Below, piece after piece: positions 51,848-59,070 of a stretch of DNA of 64,000 bases. Positions within the stretch are counted from its first letter, which is position 1. Every line of letters starts with the position of its first letter. Under the pieces are notes generated by a model that saw nothing but the letters and a program-made list of their open reading frames with translations, searched no databases and was not told the DNA's origin. This DNA is from Streptomyces cyaneofuscatus (GTDB lineage: Bacteria; Actinomycetota; Actinomycetes; Streptomycetales; Streptomycetaceae), in assembly GCF_000718135.1 (NCBI RefSeq), contig NZ_JOEM01000003.1:62001-126000 (forward strand), given 5' to 3'. The translations under genes and the position numbers were made by a program.

Positions 51848-52207
51848 TCAGGCCGCCTTCGACCCTGTGGTGACGACGTCGGCGAGCGAGGTGACCGCGA
51901 CCGCGCGGAACGCGATGCCGTGCCGCCGCTGACCGTTGAAGTCGTTCTCCCACGGACGGGCGACCAGGCCGGTGAGCGCGACCGGCGTACCCATGGCCAG
52001 CTCACCGGTGATCCCGGGCTCCGGAACGGTGACGGACAGGATCTCCACCTCCTCGTTCGCCGCGAACATCACATCCACGGTCATGAGCTGAGCACCGGTC
52101 TCCATGTCGGTGGCGATCTCACCGGTGCGGCGGTCACGGACCTTGACCTGCGGAGTCTTGGCGACCATCACGACAGCGCTGGAGGTGTCGACGGGAATCT
52201 GACGCAC
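51848..52207 (-). CDS. Conserved AICE protein preceding TraB
   Basis: A 119-aa homologue of the 21623 protein (DTSSAVVMVAKTP, RRTGEIATDMETGA, WENDFNGQRRHGIAFRAVAV). It is the first gene of the leftward transfer operon and starts behind GGAGTGA. Promoter and GntR operators lie at 52243-52296. Confidence 0.75.
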   Translation of the reverse strand: MRQIPVDTSSAVVMVAKTPQVKVRDRRTGEIATDMETGAQLMTVDVMFAANEEVEILSVTVPEPGITGELAMGTPVALTGLVARPWENDFNGQRRHGIAFRAVAVTSLADVVTTGSKAA

Positions 52208-52242
52208 AGCAGATCACTCCTCTATAGATGCTGAACTCCGCC

Positions 52243-52296
52243 ACTCATGTATATGAGTGACATGAAGAAGAGTGCATGACTCCTGTACATGAGTCA
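52243..52296. promoter_or_regulatory. Operators of the transfer operon
   Basis: Two dyads: ACTCATGTATATGAGT (52243-52258) and TGACTCCTGTACATGAGTCA (52277-52296). Both have GACTC/GAGTC-type half-sites around eight bases. The second is repeated at 53147-53167. Probable binding sites of the adjacent GntR protein. Confidence 0.7.
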
Positions 52297-52346
52297 ACCC
52301 GCCGCGAAGAAGAACTCACGACGGGTTGCGGGAAGTTGAGCGGACG

Positions 52347-53126
52347 TCAGTCGTCGGCAGGGATCCGATACTCGAAAACGAACTGGTCAGCGGCCATGAG
52401 CGTGTCGCACACCTCGACCACCCGACCCGCGGTCGTACGGGCCTCCCGGATCAGGTGAACCACGGGCGCGCCGGGGCTGAGCGCCAGTTCCGACGCCTCC
52501 GACTTCGAGGCCGGGCGCGCTTGCAGCGTCTCGACGAACTCCGCGAACTCATGCCCGTGGTCTTCGAGTCGGGCGTAGATGCCGCCGCCCCCCGGGTTCT
52601 CGGCGAACAGCTCGGGGATCTCCTTCACCACGTCCCAGGGCAGGTACGACGAGGCGGTCTCCACCGGGGTGCCGTTGCGGAAGTAGAGGCGCCGGCGGGC
52701 CAACACCTGCGTACCGGCGGGGACACCCAGCCGCTGGGCGGCGTCCTCGGGCGCGTCCATGGGACCGATGTAGAGGACGCTGACTTTCGCGGTGGCGCCG
52801 GACTGTGCGGACTCCGCGAGGTAAGCGGCCTGGCCACCTTGCCGGAGCGAGCGCCGGAAGCGATCGGAGGAGCGGTGCCGTACAGGAGGCCGGTTCTTCA
52901 CGATCGAGCCCTTGCCATGCCTGGTCTCGACGAGGCCACTCGCCCGCACCTCGACCATGGCCTTACGGATCGTCCCGCCGGAGACTCCGTAGCGGTCCAC
53001 CAGCTCGGATTCGCTCGGCACCATGTCGCCGGCCTTGAGAAATCCCGCCCGGATCTGCTGCACGAGGTCATCAGCGATCTGCACATACCGAGGACCGGAA
53101 CCGGCCCCTCCCGCCGCAGTTCCCAT
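52347..53126 (-). CDS. GntR-family (HutC/UTRA) regulator of transfer
   Basis: A 259-aa regulator. The winged helix is RYVQIADDLVQQIRAGFLKAGDMVPSESELVDRYGVSGGTIRKAMVEVRASGLVETRHGKGSIV. The UTRA ligand domain spans about 100-250 (VLARRRLYFRNGTPVETASSYLPWDV). KorSA/TraR-like GntR proteins silence transfer genes in pSAM2-type elements. The shared operators at its own promoter and at the transfer promoter support the same role. Start ATG at 53126 behind GGAAGG. Confidence 0.85.
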   Translation of the reverse strand: MGTAAGGAGSGPRYVQIADDLVQQIRAGFLKAGDMVPSESELVDRYGVSGGTIRKAMVEVRASGLVETRHGKGSIVKNRPPVRHRSSDRFRRSLRQGGQAAYLAESAQSGATAKVSVLYIGPMDAPEDAAQRLGVPAGTQVLARRRLYFRNGTPVETASSYLPWDVVKEIPELFAENPGGGGIYARLEDHGHEFAEFVETLQARPASKSEASELALSPGAPVVHLIREARTTAGRVVEVCDTLMAADQFVFEYRIPADD

Positions 53127-53146
53127 AGTCCTTCCCTGCCTCCTAT

Positions 53147-53167
53147 GCTCCTCTACATGAGTCAACC
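53147..53167. promoter_or_regulatory. Operator overlapping the NUDIX start
   Basis: CTCCTCTACATGAGTCAACC matches the transfer-operon operator 52279-52298 with one mismatch. It lies in the 30-bp divergent gap and covers the NUDIX ATG at 53157, so the GntR protein could repress both directions. Confidence 0.65.
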
Positions 53168-53609
53168 ACAGGAAGCGGCACCCACTCCCCTGCACTCCGT
53201 GTCCGTCGCCGGAGTAGTGGTGCGCGAGGACGGCCGACTCCTGGCGATCCGCCGGGCCGACAACGGCACCTGGGAGCTCCCTGGCGGCATCCTCGAACTC
53301 GACGAGACGCCGGAGGCCGGCGTCGCCCGCGAGGTCTGGGAAGAGACAGGCATCCACGTCGAGGTGGACCAACTCACCGGCGTCTACAAGAACACGACCC
53401 GAGGCATCGTCGCCCTGGTCTTCCGCTGCAAGCCCTCCGGCGGCACCGAGCGCACATCAAGCGAGTCGACAGCCGTCTCCTGGCTCACACCCGACGAGGT
53501 CAGCGAGCGCATGTCCGAGGTCTACGCGGTCCGTCTCCTGGACGCCCTGGACGGCAACGGCCCCCACGTGCGGAGCCACGACGGCAAGCAGCTCATCACA
53601 GCGGGATAA
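53157..53609 (+). CDS. NUDIX hydrolase of AICE 2
   Basis: A 150-aa pyrophosphohydrolase. The Nudix box GGILELDETPEAGVAREVWEETGI is complete (G5xE7xREUxEExGU). AICEs of the pSAM2 group often carry such a gene beside the korSA-like regulator. No SD precedes the ATG at 53157, nor the in-frame ATG at 53145, so the message may be leaderless. The nucleotide substrate is unknown. Confidence 0.85.
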   Translation: MSQPQEAAPTPLHSVSVAGVVVREDGRLLAIRRADNGTWELPGGILELDETPEAGVAREVWEETGIHVEVDQLTGVYKNTTRGIVALVFRCKPSGGTERTSSESTAVSWLTPDEVSERMSEVYAVRLLDALDGNGPHVRSHDGKQLITAG

Positions 53610-53612
53610 GAC

Positions 53613-53701
53613 TTTCTCTACTTCATCAAGGCGGCTCGCTCCGCTCACCGCGCGCTCCCCGGCTCACCGCCGGGGCCTGACGCTCCTGCCTTCGGCCCGC
53701 T
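53613..53701. other. Non-coding box shared by both AICEs (reverse copy)
   Basis: The complement repeats two blocks of 19815-19908: 53613-53632 against 19889-19908 (19 of 20) and 53681-53701 against 19815-19835 (21 of 21). It begins four bases after the NUDIX stop and is followed by the palindrome. With it, 53610-54041 contains no gene that I can support. Confidence 0.7.
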
Positions 53702-53804
53702 CTGGCCCCGGCTACGCCGGTCGCGCGGCTGGAGCGAGCACCGTCGTGGTGGGGAAGAAACCCGCTGTGGCTGGGGCGGTCGGCTCCACGGCTTTAGCCA
53801 CCTC

Positions 53805-53929
53805 CCCGGTTCGGGTCCCGCGTCGAGCAAGACCAGGGGGCCACTCGTTCACATTGCGGGCAGGATCACAGCCTGCCCGAGTTGCCGGCCAGCGTATGGC
53901 CCCCTGATCATGCTCGACCCCAAACCGGG
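53805..53929. repeat. Nested palindrome of AICE 2
   Basis: Three nested stems. The outer is CCCGGTTCGGG (53805-53815) with 53919-53929 (10 of 11). The middle is 53822-53843 with 53897-53918 (20 of 22). The inner is CGGGCAG (53857-53863) with CTGCCCG (53873-53879). Together they form a 125-bp cruciform-capable structure at the same relative place as the palindrome of AICE 1. Candidate clt locus, single-strand origin or double-strand origin. Confidence 0.75.
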
Positions 53930-54041
53930 CAGGACACCGGCCAAACCCGCTCCGCCTTAAGTAGGCTCAGGGGCAGCAGAACTGTGGCAGCATCAGGTTC
54001 TGGATGTGCATGGCTTGTCTCGACAGACAGGGGGGACTGCA

Positions 54042-54242
54042 GTGTCAGATGCCGGACAACAAATGATGGCAGTAGTTCGGGAGATGGACGCAGCGCTCCG
54101 GGATCCCGAAGCCCCTGACGGAGGCGCTGGTGAGGACACCGCGCACGGGGTAGACATCTCACTTCTGAGCCTGCTCGCATCGGAACCGTTCGGCCCTCGC
54201 CTGGTCCTCGAAAGGTTGATCGCAGATGCACATCAGGATTGA
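54042..54242 (+). CDS. Small first protein of the cargo operon
   Basis: A 66-aa protein from the GTG at 54042, which has a GGGGGGA SD six bases upstream (an ATG at 54006 would add a non-conserved lead). Sequence: SDAGQQMMAVVREMDAALRD, a Gly/Asp linker, then VDISLLSLLASEPFGPRLVLERLIADAHQD, two helices. Its last 17 bases overlap the ATPase gene, so the two must be co-translated. A small all-helical partner in front of an ABC ATPase recalls the middle component of ABC-three-component systems, but I see no specific family match. Confidence 0.6.
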   Translation: MSDAGQQMMAVVREMDAALRDPEAPDGGAGEDTAHGVDISLLSLLASEPFGPRLVLERLIADAHQD

Positions 54243-56607
54243 AGCCGAATCCCGTCGAGGCCTCCGAATCATCGGTGAAATTCCCAACATTCCCCTCTGT
54301 CGAATCGAGGGCTACAACGGCATCGGCAAAACGAACGCCATTAAGCTGCTTAGGCTATGCACAGGCGACCAGCCCTTTGTCGGAAATGATCACTCATGGA
54401 GGACTTTCCGCAATCAATTGAAAAGTGCGCGCGTCACGGTGACAGACCTGCATGGCGCCCAAGAAATCGCATGGACAATCGATCCAAATCAATGGCCGGA
54501 AATGGCGGAACCTCTCGGCGACCTAGTAGGAAAAATTCGAATTGATGGGCGATCCGCGCACCCGCGTGACATCCTGCCACTTCTCAGCGTGCATCACGTA
54601 ATGGCCGCCGATACGCCCGTTTCCGTTCTCACGGAAAGAATCAACACTACCCAGAAGTATATTCAAGTATGGGACTCGGAAACTGGAAGGCAACGACAGG
54701 AAGAAATTGAACTAGTACTAGGTGAGCTGCAAAATAGGATTACCGACTGCACGCCGTCACAGCTGTCACGAGACCTCTCCATTACCGCGGAGGCAGAAAA
54801 AGTTGCAAAAAACCTATCCGCTCAACTGAAGACGGCGCGGGAGCGTCTCAAACTGCTGGATAGGGCGGTGGACGTTTCCGCTCAACTTACGCAGGTCCGA
54901 GGGCGCGGCCCCGAGATGGACCAAAAAATTCAAGAACTAGCCACGCGCCTTGAGAGCCTCGACGAACAGCGGCGGGAGCTAGACAAACAAATAAAGAACG
55001 CGAGCACCCAAAAGCACAATAACGAAAAAGCAGAAAAAGAATTCGAAAATGCCCAAAGGCACCTCGTGCGCCAGGACAAGGTATTTCGAACTCTGCGGAG
55101 CCACCTTCAGCAGCTTGCAGCAGTTGCCGGCGTGGAGCCATCCGAGGACGCCCTCGCTGCTGCCAGGCGGGAGGCGAGCAAGCACCTCAACAGCTTGCTG
55201 GAGCAGCAGCCTCGAATCAACGCGACTCCACTATTGGTAGATCTTCTCAGTAGTCTCTCCTCTACCTTGGAATCAGCCGAGGAGGAGGGGCTGGGGGGCA
55301 CAAACCTAATTGACTCCGGTGAAGAGGAGTCAGGTTGGACTGTCACCGCGCTGAAGGAAGCATTCCAACGCCAAGGGGAAATCCTTAGCGCGATGGCACC
55401 CTCAGCCGATGCTGAACAATTGGCAGAAGAAATTGAGGCCACGCGAGCTCGTTTGGGAGTAATCGCGCAGACCGAAACCGCCTTGGGGGATCTTGAAACG
55501 GGTCAGACAACACTTGCCAAGGCAGAAGGTCGACTCCTCAAGGCAACCAAGGGGCTCCCGGAGCAGACAGCGCGCAACCTCGAAGACTTGATGCGGAATC
55601 GCACCACCTTGGACCAAGAGACTCGGACTGTACAGAGCGACCACGCCAGGCTATCTCACACTCGGGAACTGCTCGGTGGTGGGAAAACCGAGGATGCCCT
55701 TGCGGCCGAGTTGGTTCAGCTATGCCGCGAAGCCCATGTAGAGCTCGCCCGCCTTAGAGGAACCCGGGAAAAAGAGCAAGCAGAACTAGAGGATTTGACT
55801 CGCAGAGAAGCACAAGCCTCGCAGCAGGCAGCTCTCGCTCACCGTACGTCCCAAAGTCGCCATTCCAAAGTGAAGTCGACTGCAGACTTCTTGAGTCAGG
55901 ATTCTGAACTTTCGTGGCTTAGGCACGCAATCCCGAAAATCGCGATGCTGCCCGAGCTAAGCGCGTCCCATCAGGCAGATGTATTGACTGACGTCGCCGC
56001 CGTGATTGACAGAGCACGCGATTCGTTGGCATTGACCTATTCGTCGCTGCGCGGAATGGAGACCGCGCTGGGCCGGCTGGGTTCACGCATTCGCCAGCCT
56101 AGCGGGCCGACAGGAACGGAGACCCCGTCTGATAGGGCTGCCAAACTGTGGCTCGCAGATGAAGTTCGCCAGTGGTTCGAAAGTGATGTTGTCAGAGCCG
56201 CGCTCTTCAATGGTGGTACTGATGTCAGACTGGACCCTGACAATTTGCAGCTTTCGTGGACTGCAGACGACGGACAGACCAATGAACGCCCACTCGCAGC
56301 GTTCTCAAGTGGACAGCAGGCATTCGCCTACACTCAGGCCCAGGTCGCACGCCTCGACCGGGATGAGAATGCTTCCTCTAATCGGCTCATAGCGCTCGAT
56401 GAGTTCGGCTCATTCATCGATGCCAAGAACATGTCGGCACTTGCGTCCTATCTTCAGGGGCGTCAGGCTCAAGCTCCCAACGACCAAGTGCTTGTAATTC
56501 TCCCGCTTGAAGTTTCTACCGCAGTAGCATCGTCAAACGGAAGCACAAACGAGCGAGTTGGCGCGCTGAGGAAGCGCGGATACTTTGCAGAGGCATTTCA
56601 ACTATGA
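54226..56607 (+). CDS. SMC/RecF-like coiled-coil ABC ATPase
   Basis: A 793-aa protein. Walker A is GYNGIGKT at residues 29-36, close to the N-terminus as in RecF/SbcC/SMC proteins. About 150-690 is dominated by heptad-like helices (VDVSAQLTQVRGRGPEMDQKIQELATRLESLDEQRRELDKQIKNA and two further arms), enough for a folded-back coiled coil. The C-terminal lobe has an ABC signature FSSGQQ (693-698) and Walker B LIALDEF (Asp725-Glu726). A zinc hook CxxC is absent. The product should dimerise on DNA or another polymer and couple ATP to recognition. The DNA is much less GC-rich than the AICE backbone. Confidence 0.85.
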   Translation: MHIRIEAESRRGLRIIGEIPNIPLCRIEGYNGIGKTNAIKLLRLCTGDQPFVGNDHSWRTFRNQLKSARVTVTDLHGAQEIAWTIDPNQWPEMAEPLGDLVGKIRIDGRSAHPRDILPLLSVHHVMAADTPVSVLTERINTTQKYIQVWDSETGRQRQEEIELVLGELQNRITDCTPSQLSRDLSITAEAEKVAKNLSAQLKTARERLKLLDRAVDVSAQLTQVRGRGPEMDQKIQELATRLESLDEQRRELDKQIKNASTQKHNNEKAEKEFENAQRHLVRQDKVFRTLRSHLQQLAAVAGVEPSEDALAAARREASKHLNSLLEQQPRINATPLLVDLLSSLSSTLESAEEEGLGGTNLIDSGEEESGWTVTALKEAFQRQGEILSAMAPSADAEQLAEEIEATRARLGVIAQTETALGDLETGQTTLAKAEGRLLKATKGLPEQTARNLEDLMRNRTTLDQETRTVQSDHARLSHTRELLGGGKTEDALAAELVQLCREAHVELARLRGTREKEQAELEDLTRREAQASQQAALAHRTSQSRHSKVKSTADFLSQDSELSWLRHAIPKIAMLPELSASHQADVLTDVAAVIDRARDSLALTYSSLRGMETALGRLGSRIRQPSGPTGTETPSDRAAKLWLADEVRQWFESDVVRAALFNGGTDVRLDPDNLQLSWTADDGQTNERPLAAFSSGQQAFAYTQAQVARLDRDENASSNRLIALDEFGSFIDAKNMSALASYLQGRQAQAPNDQVLVILPLEVSTAVASSNGSTNERVGALRKRGYFAEAFQL

Positions 56608-57623
56608 GCACCACGGTTCAACGTCTATTCGGAGTGCCTGCAATCTTGACAGGCAGCGAGCGCGTCACGCTAATTAGCGACCTAACTCAGCTCTGGCAAC
56701 TTACGTATAGCGCGCCCCCCAGCAGTCTGGAATCTGATCTAGCCCTGTGTAAAAGATTCTTTGATCCTCTGACACGCGGGCATTCCTTGCGGGACCGTCT
56801 GACCGAACTGCCTCCTACGCCGGCTGATCTGCAACACCGGATCAGTCAGTACGGCGAACCTATCGCCGTACAAGCTGGATATATGACACTACTGGTGGGC
56901 GTCGAGGCACGGCTCATGCTTGCATTGTTGGAAAACCAGCATGCTGGTGAGGACCTCCTCATTCTTTCACCGCCGGATATCGCCGCGGCAGAACGTCGAG
57001 CTATGCAGATTTACAGGACATGGGCGATGGCACGGTTGAGTCAGGTAGTCGCCCTGAGACAGGGGCAGGGAACCGAGGTGATGCAAGCGATCGCCGTGGG
57101 CGTCGTTATTGCACTTCTCGTCAACAGGTCAGACACAAAGGCTAGGGCCGTCATTAGGGGCGATCATTCGACCGCCGACGGCAAGCAGGTCGATAGCGCG
57201 ATTTTTGCGGGCGCGGAAGCATTCGCCGCTGGAGTATCCCAAAATCGCAACGGCCGGGCATCAGGCGAGCAGCGCTTGAAGGGCGGATATGCCCTTAGTG
57301 AGGCACGGCGACGACTCGCGAACCACCTCGTCGTCACCTCTACGGGCAGTAACGAAGGCGGCGATCTGCTTTACATCCCCGCCTCTAGCAAAAGTGCCGT
57401 CATCAAGTTCCTTGGGCGAGACCTTGCTAGACGGCCAAGACTGAATGAATCAGCCCTTGCTGCCGCCTTCGATTCGCTGGTGTCAGCCTATAAGGAAGCA
57501 GCTGGTCAGCTAGCTCATCGAGGAATGGTTTTTGAGCGCTCCACTGATACACGTTCCCTTAAGGACGACCTACTACAGGAGTTCTCAAAGGGACAACGCT
57601 CACCTGTGCAGGATAGCCAATAG
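56604..57623 (+). CDS. Unrecognised 339-aa partner of the ATPase
   Basis: The frame starts in the ATGA overlap with the ATPase stop, so it is certainly part of the same operon. The protein is largely helical. An N-terminal part has LESDLALCKRFFDPLTRGHSLRDRL. A central hydrophobic helical part has VQAGYMTLLVGVEARLMLALLENQ and VMQAIAVGVVIALLVNRS. A more basic C-terminal half has RASGEQRLKGGYALSEARRRLANHLVV and FLGRDLARRPRLNES. No nuclease, protease, HNH, TIR or NADase motif is visible. It could be the effector or a structural (kleisin-like) partner. I do not assign a function. Confidence 0.7.
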   Translation: MSTTVQRLFGVPAILTGSERVTLISDLTQLWQLTYSAPPSSLESDLALCKRFFDPLTRGHSLRDRLTELPPTPADLQHRISQYGEPIAVQAGYMTLLVGVEARLMLALLENQHAGEDLLILSPPDIAAAERRAMQIYRTWAMARLSQVVALRQGQGTEVMQAIAVGVVIALLVNRSDTKARAVIRGDHSTADGKQVDSAIFAGAEAFAAGVSQNRNGRASGEQRLKGGYALSEARRRLANHLVVTSTGSNEGGDLLYIPASSKSAVIKFLGRDLARRPRLNESALAAAFDSLVSAYKEAAGQLAHRGMVFERSTDTRSLKDDLLQEFSKGQRSPVQDSQ

Positions 57624-57681
57624 CCGCCAAATACCTAAGTCTGGTATTTTGCATAAACCCCTTGGAGAATGCACGCTCTCA

Positions 57682-59016
57682 TCATTCTCGGCGAAGCAAT
57701 ACGAAACGTTCTGCAAGCTGCACATTGTGCCTAGTGGCATTACCCTTCCATCGCTGCCCTCGATGCCGAAGGATTACGTCTTTTTCTAGCACGAAGCCTA
57801 GTTGAGTCCCCAGTTTGGCCATGATCCCAGGCGTGTCAACGTAAACCCCGTACGGCGCACTGTCACCCACCAGAAAAACCGCTGGTGCGCCCGGAGCAAG
57901 TGCGTGGGCAAGGTTTTCCAAAATACGGTAGATAGCCACAAAGTAGTCCGGAAGCACGCGATCGTACTCCTTACCTCGGGCCCTATTCCCTCGCTCTTTC
58001 TGCAGTTGGTCGGCAAGCTCACCAATTTGATCCCCGACCTCACCGTATTTCTGGAGTGACTTTCTAGCATCGAGCGCGGCACCGACGCTACTTTGTTGAG
58101 TGGTTGCCGTCAGCATGTCAGAACGCACCTCAGAGCACATTTGAGACCAGCTGGTCACATCGCCCCAGAAGTAAAGTTCGAGTCGCGTCGCGTCAGCGTA
58201 ATCGAAATTGTTGAGGTACGGCGGTGACGTGACACACCCGTGCGCGGAGCCGATACCTACGTCGCTCCAGTTTTCGGCCACCCCTGAGTCGCCTTGCTTA
58301 ACCCTGCATTCCAATGAAGCAGACTCGTTCTTCTCAACGTCTCCGATATCATCAACCATCCACGCTACGCGTTGAAGGAAGCGGGAACCTGGGTCGCTGA
58401 ATGTTGGTTGCCGCTGAGCCCCAGGCCTCTGATATGGCCAACCGACACGAACCGAGGCAACATCGCGCAGTGTAGCCAGCAATGCCCACTTCAAGTACTT
58501 GTGCCACTCATGCTCATGTTCCGCACGGATCAAATCCCGCAAGCTTACGAGAAGAGCAAGTGTCTCTGGATCAAAGCTCCGAAGTGTCAAATCCGCTTCG
58601 CCGCCGAGATCAACATGCACTGTAGCTCTAGCTTGTTGTGTAAGTTCGCGGGCAGTCACAAGGAGCTCAATCGGATCACCGGAAAAACAGCGAAGCTTCA
58701 GAGCCGCAAGCTCAGCTATCAGCGGATGAGCTTCGACTCCGAAGAAGGAGTGACCAGCTCGCCTGGCAGCCGTTCCTGTGACGCCAGAACCGGTGAAGGG
58801 GTCAACTACAAGCCCACCGGCGGGCAGCTGCAACTGATGTAGGAGCAAGGAGGCATAGTCAGAGGCGAAGCCCGCGGGATAGCGAAACCATCGATCGAAC
58901 GGCTCAATCCGACTAGTGCCGTGTCGGCGTCCTCGTCCTGAGCTGGGTTCCTGCACCTGTTGATCTTCCTTAAGTACCGATTCCGGCACTGACTTGTGGC
59001 TATCATTCGTCAACAC
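57682..59016 (-). CDS. Site-specific DNA methyltransferase (SPPY class)
   Basis: A 444-aa SAM-dependent DNA amino-methyltransferase (N6-adenine or N4-cytosine). The SAM motif is DPFTGSG at residues 72-78, followed by FFGVEAHPLIAELAALKL. The catalytic motif is TSPPYLNNFDYAD (263 onward), preceded by an insertion of about 170 residues that may include the target-recognition domain. The C-terminal VFLVGDSAPYG and HNVQLAERFVLLRR complete the fold. The order motif I then IV and the SPPY tetrad are those of restriction-modification enzymes. No restriction endonuclease lies beside it. The start GTG is 54 bp behind the kinase stop, so it is the second gene of that unit. Confidence 0.85.
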   Translation of the reverse strand: MLTNDSHKSVPESVLKEDQQVQEPSSGRGRRHGTSRIEPFDRWFRYPAGFASDYASLLLHQLQLPAGGLVVDPFTGSGVTGTAARRAGHSFFGVEAHPLIAELAALKLRCFSGDPIELLVTARELTQQARATVHVDLGGEADLTLRSFDPETLALLVSLRDLIRAEHEHEWHKYLKWALLATLRDVASVRVGWPYQRPGAQRQPTFSDPGSRFLQRVAWMVDDIGDVEKNESASLECRVKQGDSGVAENWSDVGIGSAHGCVTSPPYLNNFDYADATRLELYFWGDVTSWSQMCSEVRSDMLTATTQQSSVGAALDARKSLQKYGEVGDQIGELADQLQKERGNRARGKEYDRVLPDYFVAIYRILENLAHALAPGAPAVFLVGDSAPYGVYVDTPGIMAKLGTQLGFVLEKDVILRHRGQRWKGNATRHNVQLAERFVLLRRE

Positions 59017-59070
59017 TCGCCTATTGCACCACGTCGACGGGCCTCACCACCACGGTGATGAGACATGAGC

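Noticed and set aside
53610..54005. A small RNA or gene in the AICE 2 non-coding region
   Set aside because: The hairpins are strong, but no promoter or terminator arrangement typical of an sRNA could be argued. Recorded as a palindrome and conserved box instead.
54226..56607. Calling the ATPase SbcC or RecN
   Set aside because: There is no CxxC zinc hook and no neighbouring sbcD, and RecN motifs are not evident. The operon partners are unrelated to repair genes.
57532..57789. An 85-aa plus-strand frame between the convergent cargo genes
   Set aside because: It overlaps the ends of both real genes, has no SD and no recognisable sequence.
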